A stretch of DNA of 64,000 bases from Pedobacter chitinilyticus (GTDB lineage Bacteria > Bacteroidota > Bacteroidia > Sphingobacteriales > Sphingobacteriaceae): NCBI RefSeq assembly GCF_003313385.1, contig NZ_QMHN01000002.1, forward strand, positions 692,603 through 756,602, read 5' to 3'. A model generated the notes under the pieces. The model saw nothing but the letters and a program-made list of their open reading frames with translations, was not told the origin of the DNA and made no database searches. Positions 9,440 through 18,413 of this stretch are shown here, piece by piece. How positions within the stretch are numbered: the first letter of the stretch is position 1; each line of letters opens with the position of its first letter. Position numbers and translations under genes: made by a program.

Positions 9440-10450
9440 CTACTCATTTTCAAGAGGAGCATTAATCGCTTTCCACAACATATCCTTCAATTCTACCAAA
9501 CCCTGTTGAGCTACTGATGAAATAAAAATATGAGGGATTTGAGGCAATTCCTTTTCCATCTCCGTCTTTAACTCCTCATCAAGCATATCCGATTTCGTTA
9601 CGGCCAATAAATGGGGCTTCTGCATCAATTCTGGATTAAATTCCCTTAATTCGTTCTTCAATATTTCGTACTCTTCCAAAATAGTCCTGCTCGTATCAGC
9701 TGGAACCATAAATAACAGCACAGAATTACGCTCAATATGTCTTAAAAACCTAAAGCCTAACCCCTTTCCTTTCGATGCGCCCTCAATAATCCCAGGAATA
9801 TCAGCCATAATAAATGACTTCGAATCACGGTAAGAGACAATGCCTAAATTAGGCACCAAGGTAGTAAAGGCATAATCTGCAATTTCAGGCTTCGCGGCCG
9901 ACAATACCGAGAGCAAGGTAGATTTTCCTGCATTAGGGAAACCCACTAAACCTACATCGGCCAACACTTTCAGCTCCAACACCACCCATTCCTCTTTACC
10001 TGCTTCACCTGGCTGTGCAAAACGTGGGGTTTGTAAAGTAGCCGATTTAAAATGGGCATTGCCCAAACCTCCACGACCAGCAGCTGTTAAAATTTTGGTT
10101 TCACCATCTTCCGTAATTTCAAAAAGCACCTCTCCAGTTTCGGCATTACGAGCAATAGTACCTAATGGCACTTCTAAAATCTCGTCTTTACCCTGCTTAC
10201 CAAATTTATGCCCACTACCTCCAGCGCCGCCATCTTCAGCAATAATGTGCTTACGGTATTTCAAATGCAGCAAAGTCCAGAATTGGGTATTACCTTTCAA
10301 GATAATATGCCCACCACGACCACCATCTCCACCATCAGGGCCACCCGTAGCCGTATGTTTATCACGATGCAAATGTGCCGAACCTGCCCCCCCTTTTCCC
10401 GAGCGACAACAGATTTTTACATAATCAACAAAATTGGAACCTTGAGACAT
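9440..10450 (-). CDS. obgE: GTPase ObgE/CgtA
   Basis: A 336-residue protein with the glycine-rich Obg fold at residues 1-160 ([14 protein letters not shown]) followed by the G domain: P-loop GFPNAGKST at 170-178, [10 protein letters not shown] switch region, and TKSD as the base-recognition NKxD-type motif near 289. ObgE binds the 50S subunit and takes part in ribosome maturation and stringent-response control. No TGS or OCT C-terminal extension is present, as is common in Bacteroidota. The gene is convergent with the carbamoyltransferase and lies downstream of adk in the same direction, 244 bases apart. Confidence 0.97.
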   Translation of the reverse strand: MSQGSNFVDYVKICCRSGKGGAGSAHLHRDKHTATGGPDGGDGGRGGHIILKGNTQFWTLLHLKYRKHIIAEDGGAGGSGHKFGKQGKDEILEVPLGTIARNAETGEVLFEITEDGETKILTAAGRGGLGNAHFKSATLQTPRFAQPGEAGKEEWVVLELKVLADVGLVGFPNAGKSTLLSVLSAAKPEIADYAFTTLVPNLGIVSYRDSKSFIMADIPGIIEGASKGKGLGFRFLRHIERNSVLLFMVPADTSRTILEEYEILKNELREFNPELMQKPHLLAVTKSDMLDEELKTEMEKELPQIPHIFISSVAQQGLVELKDMLWKAINAPLENE

Positions 10451-10694
10451 GGAAAATGAATGAATAAATTAGTAAATGTGATAATTAGCTGATATATCTA
10501 AGGCCAGCAAGTATCGTTAGTTTTGTGTTCTTATTTTCAATCAAGTTAGCGGAATTCAAAATCTTTGTGTTCTTTGCGCCTTCGCGGTTGAATCTATATA
10601 AAAACAAACATCCGCAAAAATAACCAATGTATTTTATACGGATGCTAGTCATCAGCTAATTCTCAAATCATCAAATTAGCTAATTAATATTATT
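10451..10694. other. Intergenic gap obgE/adk with decayed repeats
   Basis: The gap contains AT-rich imperfect copies of AATTAGCTAAT/ATCAGCTAAT words at both ends and a GTGTTCTTTGCGCCTTCGCGG stretch of a kind that often recurs in intergenic DNA of this phylum. No ORF with coding character or clear terminator was found. Confidence 0.4.
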
Positions 10695-11267
10695 TTAGTA
10701 GTTATCGATTACCTCACAAAGGCTATTGAAAATCACTTCAATTTCGCCAATACCATTTACCTTTATCAATTTATCTTGACCTTGGTAATAAGGCAATACA
10801 TGAATAGTTTTGTTAAAATATTCGTCGATACGCTTTTTTAACTTTTCAGCATCATCATCAGGTCTACCGCTAATTTTATGGCGCTCCGCAATACGACGGG
10901 TCAATTCATCTTGATCTACGTCTAAAGCAATTACACCATTGATTTTTTCACCCTTAGCCACCAAAAACTTATCCAATTCCTCTGCCTGAGGAACTGTGCG
11001 GGGGAAACCATCAAAAATAAAACCCTTTGCATCAGGATTTTTATCTACTTCCTCTTCCAACATCGCAATGGTAATACTATCTGGCACTAACTCGCCATCA
11101 GCAATTAATTTGCTCACCTGTTGTCCTAGCGGGCTTTGGTTTTTAATGTGGGCTCTGAATAAATCGCCTGTTGAAATGTGTACTAACTGATATTTATCAA
11201 TTAACTTTTGAGATTGGGTGCCTTTGCCTGCACCTGGAGGGCCAAAAAGAACTAAATTTAGCATCAA
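10695..11267 (-). CDS. adk: Adenylate kinase
   Basis: A 190-residue enzyme that interconverts AMP, ADP and ATP in the cytoplasm. The P-loop GPPGAGKGTQ is at residues 9-18, FDGFPRTVPQAEEL (about 84-97) is the AMP-binding signature, and GRPDDDAEKLKKR follows at about 135. The lid is the short type, without the zinc-finger insert of long bacterial enzymes (about 215 residues). Two consecutive Met codons open the frame; the second (11264) is equally plausible. A TATATTTG element lies about 80 bases upstream. Confidence 0.96.
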   Translation of the reverse strand: MMLNLVLFGPPGAGKGTQSQKLIDKYQLVHISTGDLFRAHIKNQSPLGQQVSKLIADGELVPDSITIAMLEEEVDKNPDAKGFIFDGFPRTVPQAEELDKFLVAKGEKINGVIALDVDQDELTRRIAERHKISGRPDDDAEKLKKRIDEYFNKTIHVLPYYQGQDKLIKVNGIGEIEVIFNSLCEVIDNY

Positions 11268-11348
11268 ATTAAGTTAACTACGCTCCTAAAAGGAAATCTA
11301 TTTATTGTATTGAACTGGCTCATCTTAAGCCATTTCTTTATGAGGTTG

Positions 11349-11356
11349 CAAATATA
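11349..11356 (-). promoter_or_regulatory. Candidate -7 element upstream of adk
   Basis: Read on the minus strand the bases are TATATTTG, a full match to the Bacteroidota -7 consensus TAnnTTTG. It lies 82 bases before the adk start. No good -33 TTG lies 19-21 bases further upstream, which lowers the confidence. Confidence 0.4.
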
Positions 11357-11484
11357 TAAATATATATTAGCTCTACGGCCATTTTTTTCAATTTTTGGCA
11401 CCAAAACTTTAAAAACTGCTAATCAAAAACAAGAAAAGGCCATAAACAAAAAAAGGCAGAAGCTATGAACTTCTACCTTTCTTG

Positions 11485-11558
11485 TGCTCTCGTAGGGATT
11501 CGAACCCCAAACCTTCTCATCCGTAGTGAGATGCTCTATCCAGTTGAGCTACGAAAGC
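11485..11558 (-). tRNA. tRNA-Arg (anticodon ACG)
   Basis: On the minus strand a full cloverleaf can be folded: acceptor GCTTTCG pairs with CGAGAGC (one G-U), D arm GCTC...GAGC, anticodon stem TCTCA/TGAGA with loop CTACGGA, T arm with TTCGAAT loop. The anticodon is ACG, so it reads CGN arginine codons once A34 is deaminated to inosine. The discriminator is A and CCA is not encoded. The RNA is 74 nt long. Confidence 0.95.
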
Positions 11559-11581
11559 ATTTCCGTATCGTTAACGGACTG

Positions 11582-11612
11582 CAAAAGTAATGTTTCAAAT
11601 TTAAATTCACAA
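11582..11612 (-). promoter_or_regulatory. Promoter of the tRNA-Arg gene
   Basis: The minus strand reads TTG (11610-11612), a 20-base spacer, then TACTTTTG (11582-11589). This matches the Bacteroidota primary sigma consensus TTG-N19-21-TAnnTTTG, 24 bases before the mature tRNA 5' end. Confidence 0.7.
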
Positions 11613-11784
11613 TTTTTGTTGCATTTTTTTCTAACAATACTCCTAATCATTTGAAAAACAATCCACTTGCTACTATTTAAAGCTAGCCCCGCTACAGGCT
11701 CATACAGCACAGGCCTTAACCACAAGGCTGGTATCCGCCAATATCGGGTTTAATTGGCAGGTGCTGTGCAGGGCTTAACGTTCC

Positions 11785-11940
11785 CTAAACCCCATTGAAG
11801 TGGCAATACTTTTTATCGCTACCTGTCATCCTGAACGCAGTGAAGGATCTGTTTGTTCATGCAAATCAGAAACAGATTCCTCATACCTCGGAATGACAAA
11901 AAAACAGGCAAAAAGATTAAAACGAAAAGCGGGACTGCGC
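11785..11940. repeat. Composite palindromic repeat, copy A1 (with inner hairpin B)
   Basis: The element opens CTAAACCCCATTGAAGTGG and closes near AACGAAAAGCGGGACT; similar borders occur at 22705, 32220 and 63181. Its centre holds a separate hairpin repeat running from TGTCATCCTGAACG to CCTCGGAATGACA. It fills most of the 430-base gap between the tRNA and the peroxiredoxin gene. Confidence 0.75.
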
Positions 11941-11987
11941 TTTGATCCTAGCAATAGTCTCGCTTTTCTAAAAATTTAACTGGAATA

Positions 11988-12449
11988 TTATCCAGCAACT
12001 ACTTTATTAATCGCTGCAAAGTCAGGCAAATTTCCTGCATCTTCTAAAACTTCCGCATAAATCACTTTACCCTCTTCATCAATCACAAAAGCCGAACGTT
12101 TAGCGATACCTTTTAAACCTAAGAAGTCTTCGTATAATGCGCCATAAGCTGCCGCCGTTTCCTTATTAAAATCAGATAGCAATGGGAACTGATAAGCTTG
12201 GTCTTCTTTAAACTTGGCTAAAGTAAATGGCGAATCAACCGAAACACCTAAAACTTGTGCGTTTAAACCATCATAATAACCAAAGTTATCTCTCATAGTG
12301 CAAAGTTGTGTGGTACAAACACCAGTAAAAGCCAACGGGAAAAAGTGAAGCACAACCTTTTTACCTTTAAAATCGCCTAAAGAAACTTCTTTTAACTCAG
12401 TATTCTTTAATTTAAAATCTGGAGCCTGATCTCCTACTTGTAATGACAT
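11988..12449 (-). CDS. Peroxiredoxin (AhpC/TSA, Bcp/AhpE-like)
   Basis: A 153-residue thiol peroxidase. The peroxidatic Cys-45 lies in [13 protein letters not shown], with Cys-50 five residues later at the position of the resolving cysteine of E. coli Bcp, so an intramolecular disulfide is likely. It reduces hydrogen peroxide and organic peroxides with electrons from thioredoxin or a similar donor. There is no signal peptide, so the protein should be cytoplasmic. The PxxxTxxC core (Pro-38, Thr-42, Cys-45) is intact. No regulator is next to it, and it stands apart from its neighbours by gaps containing repeats. Confidence 0.92.
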   Translation of the reverse strand: MSLQVGDQAPDFKLKNTELKEVSLGDFKGKKVVLHFFPLAFTGVCTTQLCTMRDNFGYYDGLNAQVLGVSVDSPFTLAKFKEDQAYQFPLLSDFNKETAAAYGALYEDFLGLKGIAKRSAFVIDEEGKVIYAEVLEDAGNLPDFAAINKVVAG

Positions 12450-12534
12450 ATATTATAATTGTTAATGGTTAATTATTAATGTTAAATAATGAACAGCCTA
12501 GCCAGCTAATTGAAAACTGCGAATTGAAAATTAT

Positions 12535-13449
12535 TTACGGTAAACTGCTAACTGCTAACTGATCCTTCACCAACGCCAACCCTTCCTCAAAACTATGCGG
12601 TTGGTAATTCAAATCAGTCATAGCTTTGTCTAAAATAAAACCAGTTTTTTGAGGTCGCTTCGCTTCTTGAGCCAAGGTGTCAGAACTTACTTCTGTAATT
12701 AAACCCTCATCCAAATTCCAAAACCGCGCTACCCTTCTCACCAATTCCGCAATACTCATCATATCCTTTCCAGAAATATGATAAACACCTTTCGCCTCGT
12801 GTTCAACAATCAACAAACAAGCCTTTGCCAAATCCTCTGCCAAAGTAGGCATGCGCCATTGGTCATTCACTACATTAATAGGCACACCTTTTTCCAAAGC
12901 GCCCTTTGCCCAAAGTATAATATTACTACGGCTCATATCCTTTAATATACCGTAAACCAAAATTGTCCTTACAATTGCCCAGTTGCCTTTCATTTGTTGG
13001 GTAACCCGTTCTCCCTCCAACTTACTTTCTCCGTAAAAACTTACGGGCTTGGGTTCATCCTCTTCTTGATAAGGACCATTCAATCCGTCATAAACAAAAT
13101 CAGTAGATACATATATAAAATGTATTCCCAACTTTTCGCAAAGCGATGCCAGAAAAGCCGTTGCCTTTACATTTAAATTCCAACAGGCTTCATTTTGCTC
13201 ATGGCACGTATCTACGTTAGTCATGGCAGCAGTATGTATAAGCGCATTGGGCCTATACTTTTCCAACACAGTCTTTACTTGTTCCGTATCCAAAATATCC
13301 ATCTGCTCATACACGTAACCTTCTTTTATCGGATATTTATTTTCACCCCTGTTGGTAGCAATCAAATTCACACCTTGATCCGCTAAAACCTGCTCGGTTA
13401 TTTTCTGCCCTAAAAGGCCATTGCTACCCGTAACCAATACTGTTTTCAT
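12535..13449 (-). CDS. SDR-family NAD(P)-dependent oxidoreductase (RfbD/dTDP-4-dehydrorhamnose reductase-like)
   Basis: The start chosen is the ATG at 13449, which puts the Rossmann motif TGSNGLLGQ right at the N-terminus, giving 304 residues; an upstream start would add 13 residues without family support. The catalytic YxxxK is seen as YGESK in SFYGESKLEGE, and the pattern VSTDFVYDG is typical of extended SDR sugar-nucleotide reductases. The substrate is uncertain: no rml genes are adjacent. Its last codons (QLAVSSLP) are encoded by a degenerate TAGCAGT-type microsatellite, so the C-terminal tail seems recently changed by the repeat. Confidence 0.8.
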   Translation of the reverse strand: MKTVLVTGSNGLLGQKITEQVLADQGVNLIATNRGENKYPIKEGYVYEQMDILDTEQVKTVLEKYRPNALIHTAAMTNVDTCHEQNEACWNLNVKATAFLASLCEKLGIHFIYVSTDFVYDGLNGPYQEEDEPKPVSFYGESKLEGERVTQQMKGNWAIVRTILVYGILKDMSRSNIILWAKGALEKGVPINVVNDQWRMPTLAEDLAKACLLIVEHEAKGVYHISGKDMMSIAELVRRVARFWNLDEGLITEVSSDTLAQEAKRPQKTGFILDKAMTDLNYQPHSFEEGLALVKDQLAVSSLP

Positions 13450-13522
13450 AATGGCTAAATTATCATTTATTAAACTGTTGAAAAACATTTTATTTCTATA
13501 TAAAATTTACATTAAAATTTAA

Positions 13523-13530
13523 TAACTTTG
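13523..13530 (+). promoter_or_regulatory. Candidate -7 element for atpD-atpC
   Basis: TAACTTTG is an exact TAnnTTTG match, 70 bases before atpD. The expected -33 zone is AT-rich (TTTA words) without a perfect TTG. Confidence 0.5.
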
Positions 13531-13582
13531 CCATCCGAAAAGCAGGCGCACAAAAACGCCTTTAACATTTTGATTTTTATAA

Positions 13583-15103
<1,521 letters not shown>

Positions 15104-15216
15104 TATATAGTAGCTAGTACTTAGTATATAGAAAGGCTCTTTATCTAAGTACTAACTCATTAATTTATTTAGTGGATTAGTCTAAATACTAATTACTAAA
15201 TACTAACTACTAAAGA
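15104..15216. repeat. Degenerate TACTAA microsatellite in the atpD-atpC spacer
   Basis: The spacer is made of repeated ACTAAATACTAA/AGTACTTAGTATATAG words, partly self-complementary. It separates two genes that must be expressed together, so it is presumably tolerated in the transcript. No ORF is seen. Confidence 0.6.
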
Positions 15217-15462
15217 ATGAACTTAGAAATATTAACTCCAGATAAGAAAGTTTTCGAAGGCGAAGTAACTGCGGTTACTGTTCCTGGAACTTCTGGTTCT
15301 TTTCAAATCTTAAAAGACCACGCTCCTATCATTTCTACTTTAGAAGATGGTCCAGTGATTGTGAAAGAAGCAACAGGCGAAAATATCTACAACATTAAAG
15401 GCGGTGTAGTTGAAGTACTGGATAATAAAATTATTGTTTTGGCCGAAGCTATTGTTGCTTAA
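15217..15462 (+). CDS. atpC: F1F0 ATP synthase subunit epsilon (short form)
   Basis: An 81-residue protein that matches only the N-terminal beta-sandwich of epsilon (LEILTPDKKVFEGEVTAVTVPGTSGSFQILKDHAPI). The C-terminal helical hairpin (about 45 residues in E. coli), which inhibits ATP hydrolysis, is missing, and a terminator follows 20 bases after the stop, so the frame is not simply broken. Short epsilon subunits are usual in Bacteroidota. It couples F1 to the c-ring and completes the atpDC pair. Confidence 0.93.
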   Translation: MNLEILTPDKKVFEGEVTAVTVPGTSGSFQILKDHAPIISTLEDGPVIVKEATGENIYNIKGGVVEVLDNKIIVLAEAIVA

Positions 15463-15481
15463 GCTAAACAGAAAATAAAAG

Positions 15482-15512
15482 AAAGCCCTGAACGAAAGTT
15501 CGGGGCTTTTTG
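15482..15512 (+). terminator. Rho-independent terminator after atpC
   Basis: AAGCCCTGAAC and GTTCGGGGCTT pair around a GAAA tetraloop, followed by a T run. The placement 20 bases after the atpC stop supports the end of the atpDC transcript. Confidence 0.9.
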
Positions 15513-15529
15513 CTTTATAATATCTTGCC

Positions 15530-15640
15530 GTCATTTCGACGAGGAACGAGGAGAAATCTAGCAATATGAATGTTATCCCTCCAATAAATTACTTGCCCCG
15601 AATAATCAAGTCAATCCATGCCTCGCAATAACGACAAACT
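15530..15640. repeat. Dispersed hairpin repeat B copy
   Basis: The copy starts CGTCATTTCGACGAGGAACG and ends near CTCGCAATAACGACA; the left arm is almost identical to the one at 29595. The two arms are imperfectly complementary over their tips. Confidence 0.65.
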
Positions 15641-15722
15641 CCCCTTCCGTTTATTACCATACATCAACAAGCAAGCAGCAATTTCTTCCTAACTTCGTTA
15701 ACATCATTTAAAACGAATTACG

Positions 15723-16040
15723 ATGAAAGAAGAATTTATCACCCTACCTCTAATCAAAAATGAAGAAGCCAAACGTTTCGAATTATCAGTAGATGGACAT
15801 ACAGCATTTATCGATTATGAAGAAGATGAGAAAATCATTAAGCTCATTCATACAGAAAGCCCTGAAGCTTTAGCTGGCAGAGGAGCTGCAACCGCATTGA
15901 TTGAAAAAACGCTAAACTACCTGGAAGAAAACGCTTATGCTTTAGTTCCTTTATGTCCTTTAGTTTTTGCTTACGTTAAAAGGCACCCAGAATGGAAAAG
16001 GCTAGTGCCCTCTAAATATCTAAGACTTTTTGATAGATAG
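15723..16040 (+). CDS. Small GNAT-fold N-acetyltransferase (YidJ/COG2388 type)
   Basis: A 105-residue protein with the short GNAT layout: HTAFIDYEEDEKIIKLIHTESPEAL, then GRGAATALIEKTLNYL (residues 53-68), which is the acetyl-CoA binding turn (Q/RxxGxG/A-like), then PLCPLVFAYVKRHPEW near the end. The last motif is characteristic of the YjdJ/YidJ family of minimal acetyltransferases. The substrate is unknown. The protein is cytoplasmic with no signal peptide. It is monocistronic, between repeat-filled gaps. Confidence 0.82.
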   Translation: MKEEFITLPLIKNEEAKRFELSVDGHTAFIDYEEDEKIIKLIHTESPEALAGRGAATALIEKTLNYLEENAYALVPLCPLVFAYVKRHPEWKRLVPSKYLRLFDR

Positions 16041-16108
16041 ATATCTTCATAAGCATTTCCTTATTCTGATGAAGAATAATTATCTTCATCTTAAGATTGA
16101 TTACGCTC

Positions 16109-16753
16109 ATGAAAAAAATGTGGCTTTGTCTCTTAATGATTATAGGAAGCTTTTACACAAAAGCGCAGTCGTTAAGGTATTTTGATTCGAACAATAACGA
16201 AATTTCGAAAGAAAGATTTGATGAGATAAGAGAAACAGGGAAATTTCTACGAATGCCTGGTGACTCCATCAATCACACAAAGCTCATTCTTAGAGAAGAA
16301 AAAGGAAAACTAGCAGACTACACTACATTTAAAGCGGCAATAGAATCCCATACAGGGAAAAAGCTATCGGAAATTTCACCTACCGTGTTTATTTACTATC
16401 CAGGTAAGGATCCCTGCAACACTTCTGGCACTGCTACCCCCGCATCAAAAAATGCTTGGCATGCGGAACTACAAAAAGGTGTTTGGAAATTATGCGAAAC
16501 AAAGCCTCTGTACATATCCAAGAACATTAATGACATGGATGGAAAAGGTTCATCTGTACTGCCCTGGGTTAGCGATCCTGAGCATATTGTAGAAAAAACT
16601 TTCTTTAAGCAGCGCTATCCTTGTGGAAGCTTTGTTGTGATTGCCCCAGATGGTAATTACATCAGTCATTTTGGAGAATATGCTAAGGACAGTGTTTGGA
16701 AAGCCGTAAAACAAATCAAGAAACAAATGGGTAAAACCGAAGATGAAAACTAG
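16109..16753 (+). CDS. Secreted protein of unknown function
   Basis: The ATG at 16109 is preferred over an upstream TTG because it gives a clean signal peptide: KK, then a hydrophobic core WLCLLMIIGSFY, and a likely cut after KAQ. The mature part, about 190 residues, has no recognised domain. It holds a central FIYYPGKDPCN stretch and a CGSFVVIAPDGNYISHFGE segment, with cysteines at several positions, which recall a thioredoxin-like fold in which strand-turn patterns carry a peptide or redox partner; this is a weak guess. No partner genes flank it. Confidence 0.7.
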   Translation: MKKMWLCLLMIIGSFYTKAQSLRYFDSNNNEISKERFDEIRETGKFLRMPGDSINHTKLILREEKGKLADYTTFKAAIESHTGKKLSEISPTVFIYYPGKDPCNTSGTATPASKNAWHAELQKGVWKLCETKPLYISKNINDMDGKGSSVLPWVSDPEHIVEKTFFKQRYPCGSFVVIAPDGNYISHFGEYAKDSVWKAVKQIKKQMGKTEDEN

Positions 16754-17066
16754 TCTTCAATACCGCCCCTTACGCCTACCCTTTCTCAACAAGTTTTCCT
16801 GACATTTATCACTTTTAGGCAGAAAATTGCAAAAATTACAATGCAAGCATAACATCTATACCGAATACCGATTCCATATTTGGTCTACCATTGATAATGT
16901 TTTAGTAGAAAAAAGAGTATTTTGTCAAAATTAAAATCCGAAAAATATAAAAATAACAGAACTATATTCTAAATTAAATATTTTCATTTTGCCTATTGCT
17001 ATTTTTTGAACCGAATACTAAATTGGTATTTATAAAAACAGCACAAAATAATTGAACTCCTCAAAA

Positions 17067-17168
17067 ATGAAATTGATCAACTTAAATAGCTTCCTTCACC
17101 TCTTTGGTATTACCGAAGTGCTGCTACTTAATGTGGTACTTTCAAAACAGAGTAAGGGTTCTTTTTAA
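17067..17168 (+). CDS. Leader peptide of the ilvE attenuator, Leu/Val-rich
   Basis: A 33-codon ORF starting at ATG 17067, too short for standard gene calls. Thirteen of its 33 residues are Leu, Ile or Val, with a cluster EVLLLNVVL at codons 17-25 (17115-17141). It ends TAA at 17166-17168, 18 bases before a strong terminator and 129 bases before ilvE. This is the layout of a leader peptide for ribosome-mediated attenuation, in which starvation for leucine or valine stalls the ribosome on the cluster. Expression has not been shown; the call rests on composition, position and the terminator. Confidence 0.72.
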   Translation: MKLINLNSFLHLFGITEVLLLNVVLSKQSKGSF

Positions 17169-17227
17169 GATATGATGTAACAGACTAAAAAAGCGTCCCC
17201 TTCTTCAAAAAATGGGACGCTTTTTTT
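17154..17227 (+). promoter_or_regulatory. Attenuator RNA upstream of ilvE (antiterminator / terminator)
   Basis: The terminator pairs AAAAAAGCGTCCC (17187-17199) with GGGACGCTTTTTTT (17214-17227). A competing antiterminator can be drawn: AAGGG (17154-17158) with CCCTT (17198-17202) and CTTTTT (17161-17166) with AAAAAG (17188-17193). The left side of the antiterminator covers the last leader codons and stop codon, so a ribosome completing the leader would mask it and allow termination, while a ribosome stalled on the Leu/Val cluster would leave it free. Pairings were found by eye, without energy calculation. Confidence 0.68.
17187..17227 (+). terminator. Intrinsic terminator of the ilvE leader
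   Basis: A GC-rich stem AGCGTCCC/GGGACGCT flanked by A and T runs, followed by T7. It stands upstream of ilvE, not at the end of a longer gene, hence it is read as an attenuator. Confidence 0.85.
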
Positions 17228-17296
17228 AAAATAATATAAACCACCTTGATTTAAAATCAAGGTAGCATCATCATCAATGAAGACATAATAAAATAG

Positions 17297-18193
17297 ATGA
17301 AAATGAATTATTACAATTCGAACACGGTGATTTATTTAAACGGCCAGTTTGTAAAGGCCAACGAAGCCAAGACCGATTTATACGGACAATCGCTTCACTA
17401 CGGCTTTGCAGCATTTGAGGGCATAAGGGCTTATAAAACCCACAACGCCACTCGTATTTTCAAGGCTCGGGAACATTTCGAAAGGTTAAAACGCTCCTGC
17501 GAATTAACTGGAATTCCTTTTAACTGGAATATTGAAGACCTAATTAGACAGACTTACCGCCTGCTCGAACTGAATAATTTAAAAGATGCCTACATCCGTC
17601 CTTTGGTATTTAGCGAACCACAAATGACCTTGGTTACTCCCGAAAAAGTATCCATCATGTTGTGTGCTTGGGAATGGGCTGCCTACCTTGGGGATAGACA
17701 ATTGAAAGTATCCATTTCACCTTTCGAACGTCCAAACCCTAAATCAATCCACATTGAAGCTAAAATTAGCGGCCATTATGTAAATTCTATTTTAGCTACT
17801 TCTGATGCTAAGAATAAAGGTTTTGACGAGGCACTATTGTTAGATGCAAATGGTCACGTGGCCGAAGCACCTGGAGCCAACATTTTTATCGAAAAAAACG
17901 GAAAACTATATACGCCTGCAAAAGGAAATATCTTGCCTGGCATTACTCGTGCAACCATCATTGAGCTTTGCCGTGTGCTGGACATTGAAGTGATTGAACA
18001 AGAAATCAACGTTGATTTCCTAAAAAATGCCGATGGCGCATTTTTCTGTGGAACAGCTGTTGAAGTGGCAGGTATCCACACCATTGATGAAGTGGTGTAC
18101 CGACAAAGATGGAGAGATAGCATTGGCGCTACCTTGCAAAGAGCATATAAAAACCTGGTGCTGGAGAAAGTGAATTACGAAGTGATTATTTAA
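17297..18193 (+). CDS. ilvE: Branched-chain amino-acid aminotransferase
   Basis: A 298-residue fold-type IV PLP enzyme that makes Ile, Val and Leu from their 2-oxo acids using glutamate. The PLP lysine is Lys-156 in EAKISGHYVNS and the cofactor-binding Glu-190 is in AEAPGANIF; LHYGFAAFEGIRAY near residue 33 is the conserved N-terminal motif. A second Met at codon 3 (17303) is an alternative start. It is the first structural gene of the ilv/leu cluster, preceded by a Leu/Val-rich leader with a terminator and followed by a second attenuator before ilvD. Confidence 0.96.
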   Translation: MKMNYYNSNTVIYLNGQFVKANEAKTDLYGQSLHYGFAAFEGIRAYKTHNATRIFKAREHFERLKRSCELTGIPFNWNIEDLIRQTYRLLELNNLKDAYIRPLVFSEPQMTLVTPEKVSIMLCAWEWAAYLGDRQLKVSISPFERPNPKSIHIEAKISGHYVNSILATSDAKNKGFDEALLLDANGHVAEAPGANIFIEKNGKLYTPAKGNILPGITRATIIELCRVLDIEVIEQEINVDFLKNADGAFFCGTAVEVAGIHTIDEVVYRQRWRDSIGATLQRAYKNLVLEKVNYEVII

Positions 18194-18246
18194 ATTTCTT
18201 CTTTTCGATAATTTGTTAGTATGTTTGGGCTGTAAGAAAAAACAAC

Positions 18247-18321
18247 ATGCGTTTAACCACAGTCATTATTAACAACATTATCGTTATTCCTCACCAGAGG
18301 GAAGGCAATCGTTGTATATAA
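18247..18321 (+). CDS. Leader peptide of the ilvD attenuator, Thr/Val/Ile-rich
   Basis: A 24-codon ORF (ATG at 18247, TAA at 18319) between ilvE and ilvD. Codons 4-14 read TTVIINNIIVI, a run of Thr, Val and Ile like that in known ilv and thr operon leader peptides. It ends PHQREGNRCI. A strong terminator begins 20 bases after the stop, 41 bases before ilvD. Stalling at Ile or Val codons (18262-18288) would favour the competing antiterminator. The peptide is inferred from composition and RNA layout; no ribosome-binding sequence is expected in this phylum. Confidence 0.8.
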   Translation: MRLTTVIINNIIVIPHQREGNRCI

Positions 18322-18372
18322 TGAAAAAGATACTATAGCGAAACCGCCTCCCAAAAAGAGGCGGTTTTTTTT
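18287..18372 (+). promoter_or_regulatory. Attenuator RNA upstream of ilvD (three alternative hairpins)
   Basis: Three competing structures can be read. The protector pairs TTCCTC (18287-18292) with GAGGGAA (18297-18303, one bulged G) around ACCA, overlapping the final Ile codon. The antiterminator pairs GGGAAGGC (18299-18306) with GCCTCCC (18346-18352) with one bulged A, seven pairs. The terminator pairs AAACCGCCTC (18341-18350) with GAGGCGGTTT (18358-18367) and ends in a T run. This is the classic 1:2, 2:3, 3:4 order of amino-acid attenuators. Folding was done by eye. Confidence 0.75.
18341..18372 (+). terminator. Intrinsic terminator of the ilvD leader
   Basis: A perfect ten-pair stem AAACCGCCTC/GAGGCGGTTT with loop CCAAAAA, followed by T8 in all. 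It sits inside the ilvE-ilvD interval and could also end ilvE transcripts. Confidence 0.88.
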
Positions 18373-18413
18373 GACCTCATTTTTTAACCTAAACAGAACA
18401 AACAACAATATAA

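Noticed and set aside
10059..10424. 121-codon ORF opposite obgE, rich in Pro and Ser
   Set aside because: Shadow of the glycine-rich Obg domain on the other strand, where GGN codons read as NCC prolines; no support of its own.
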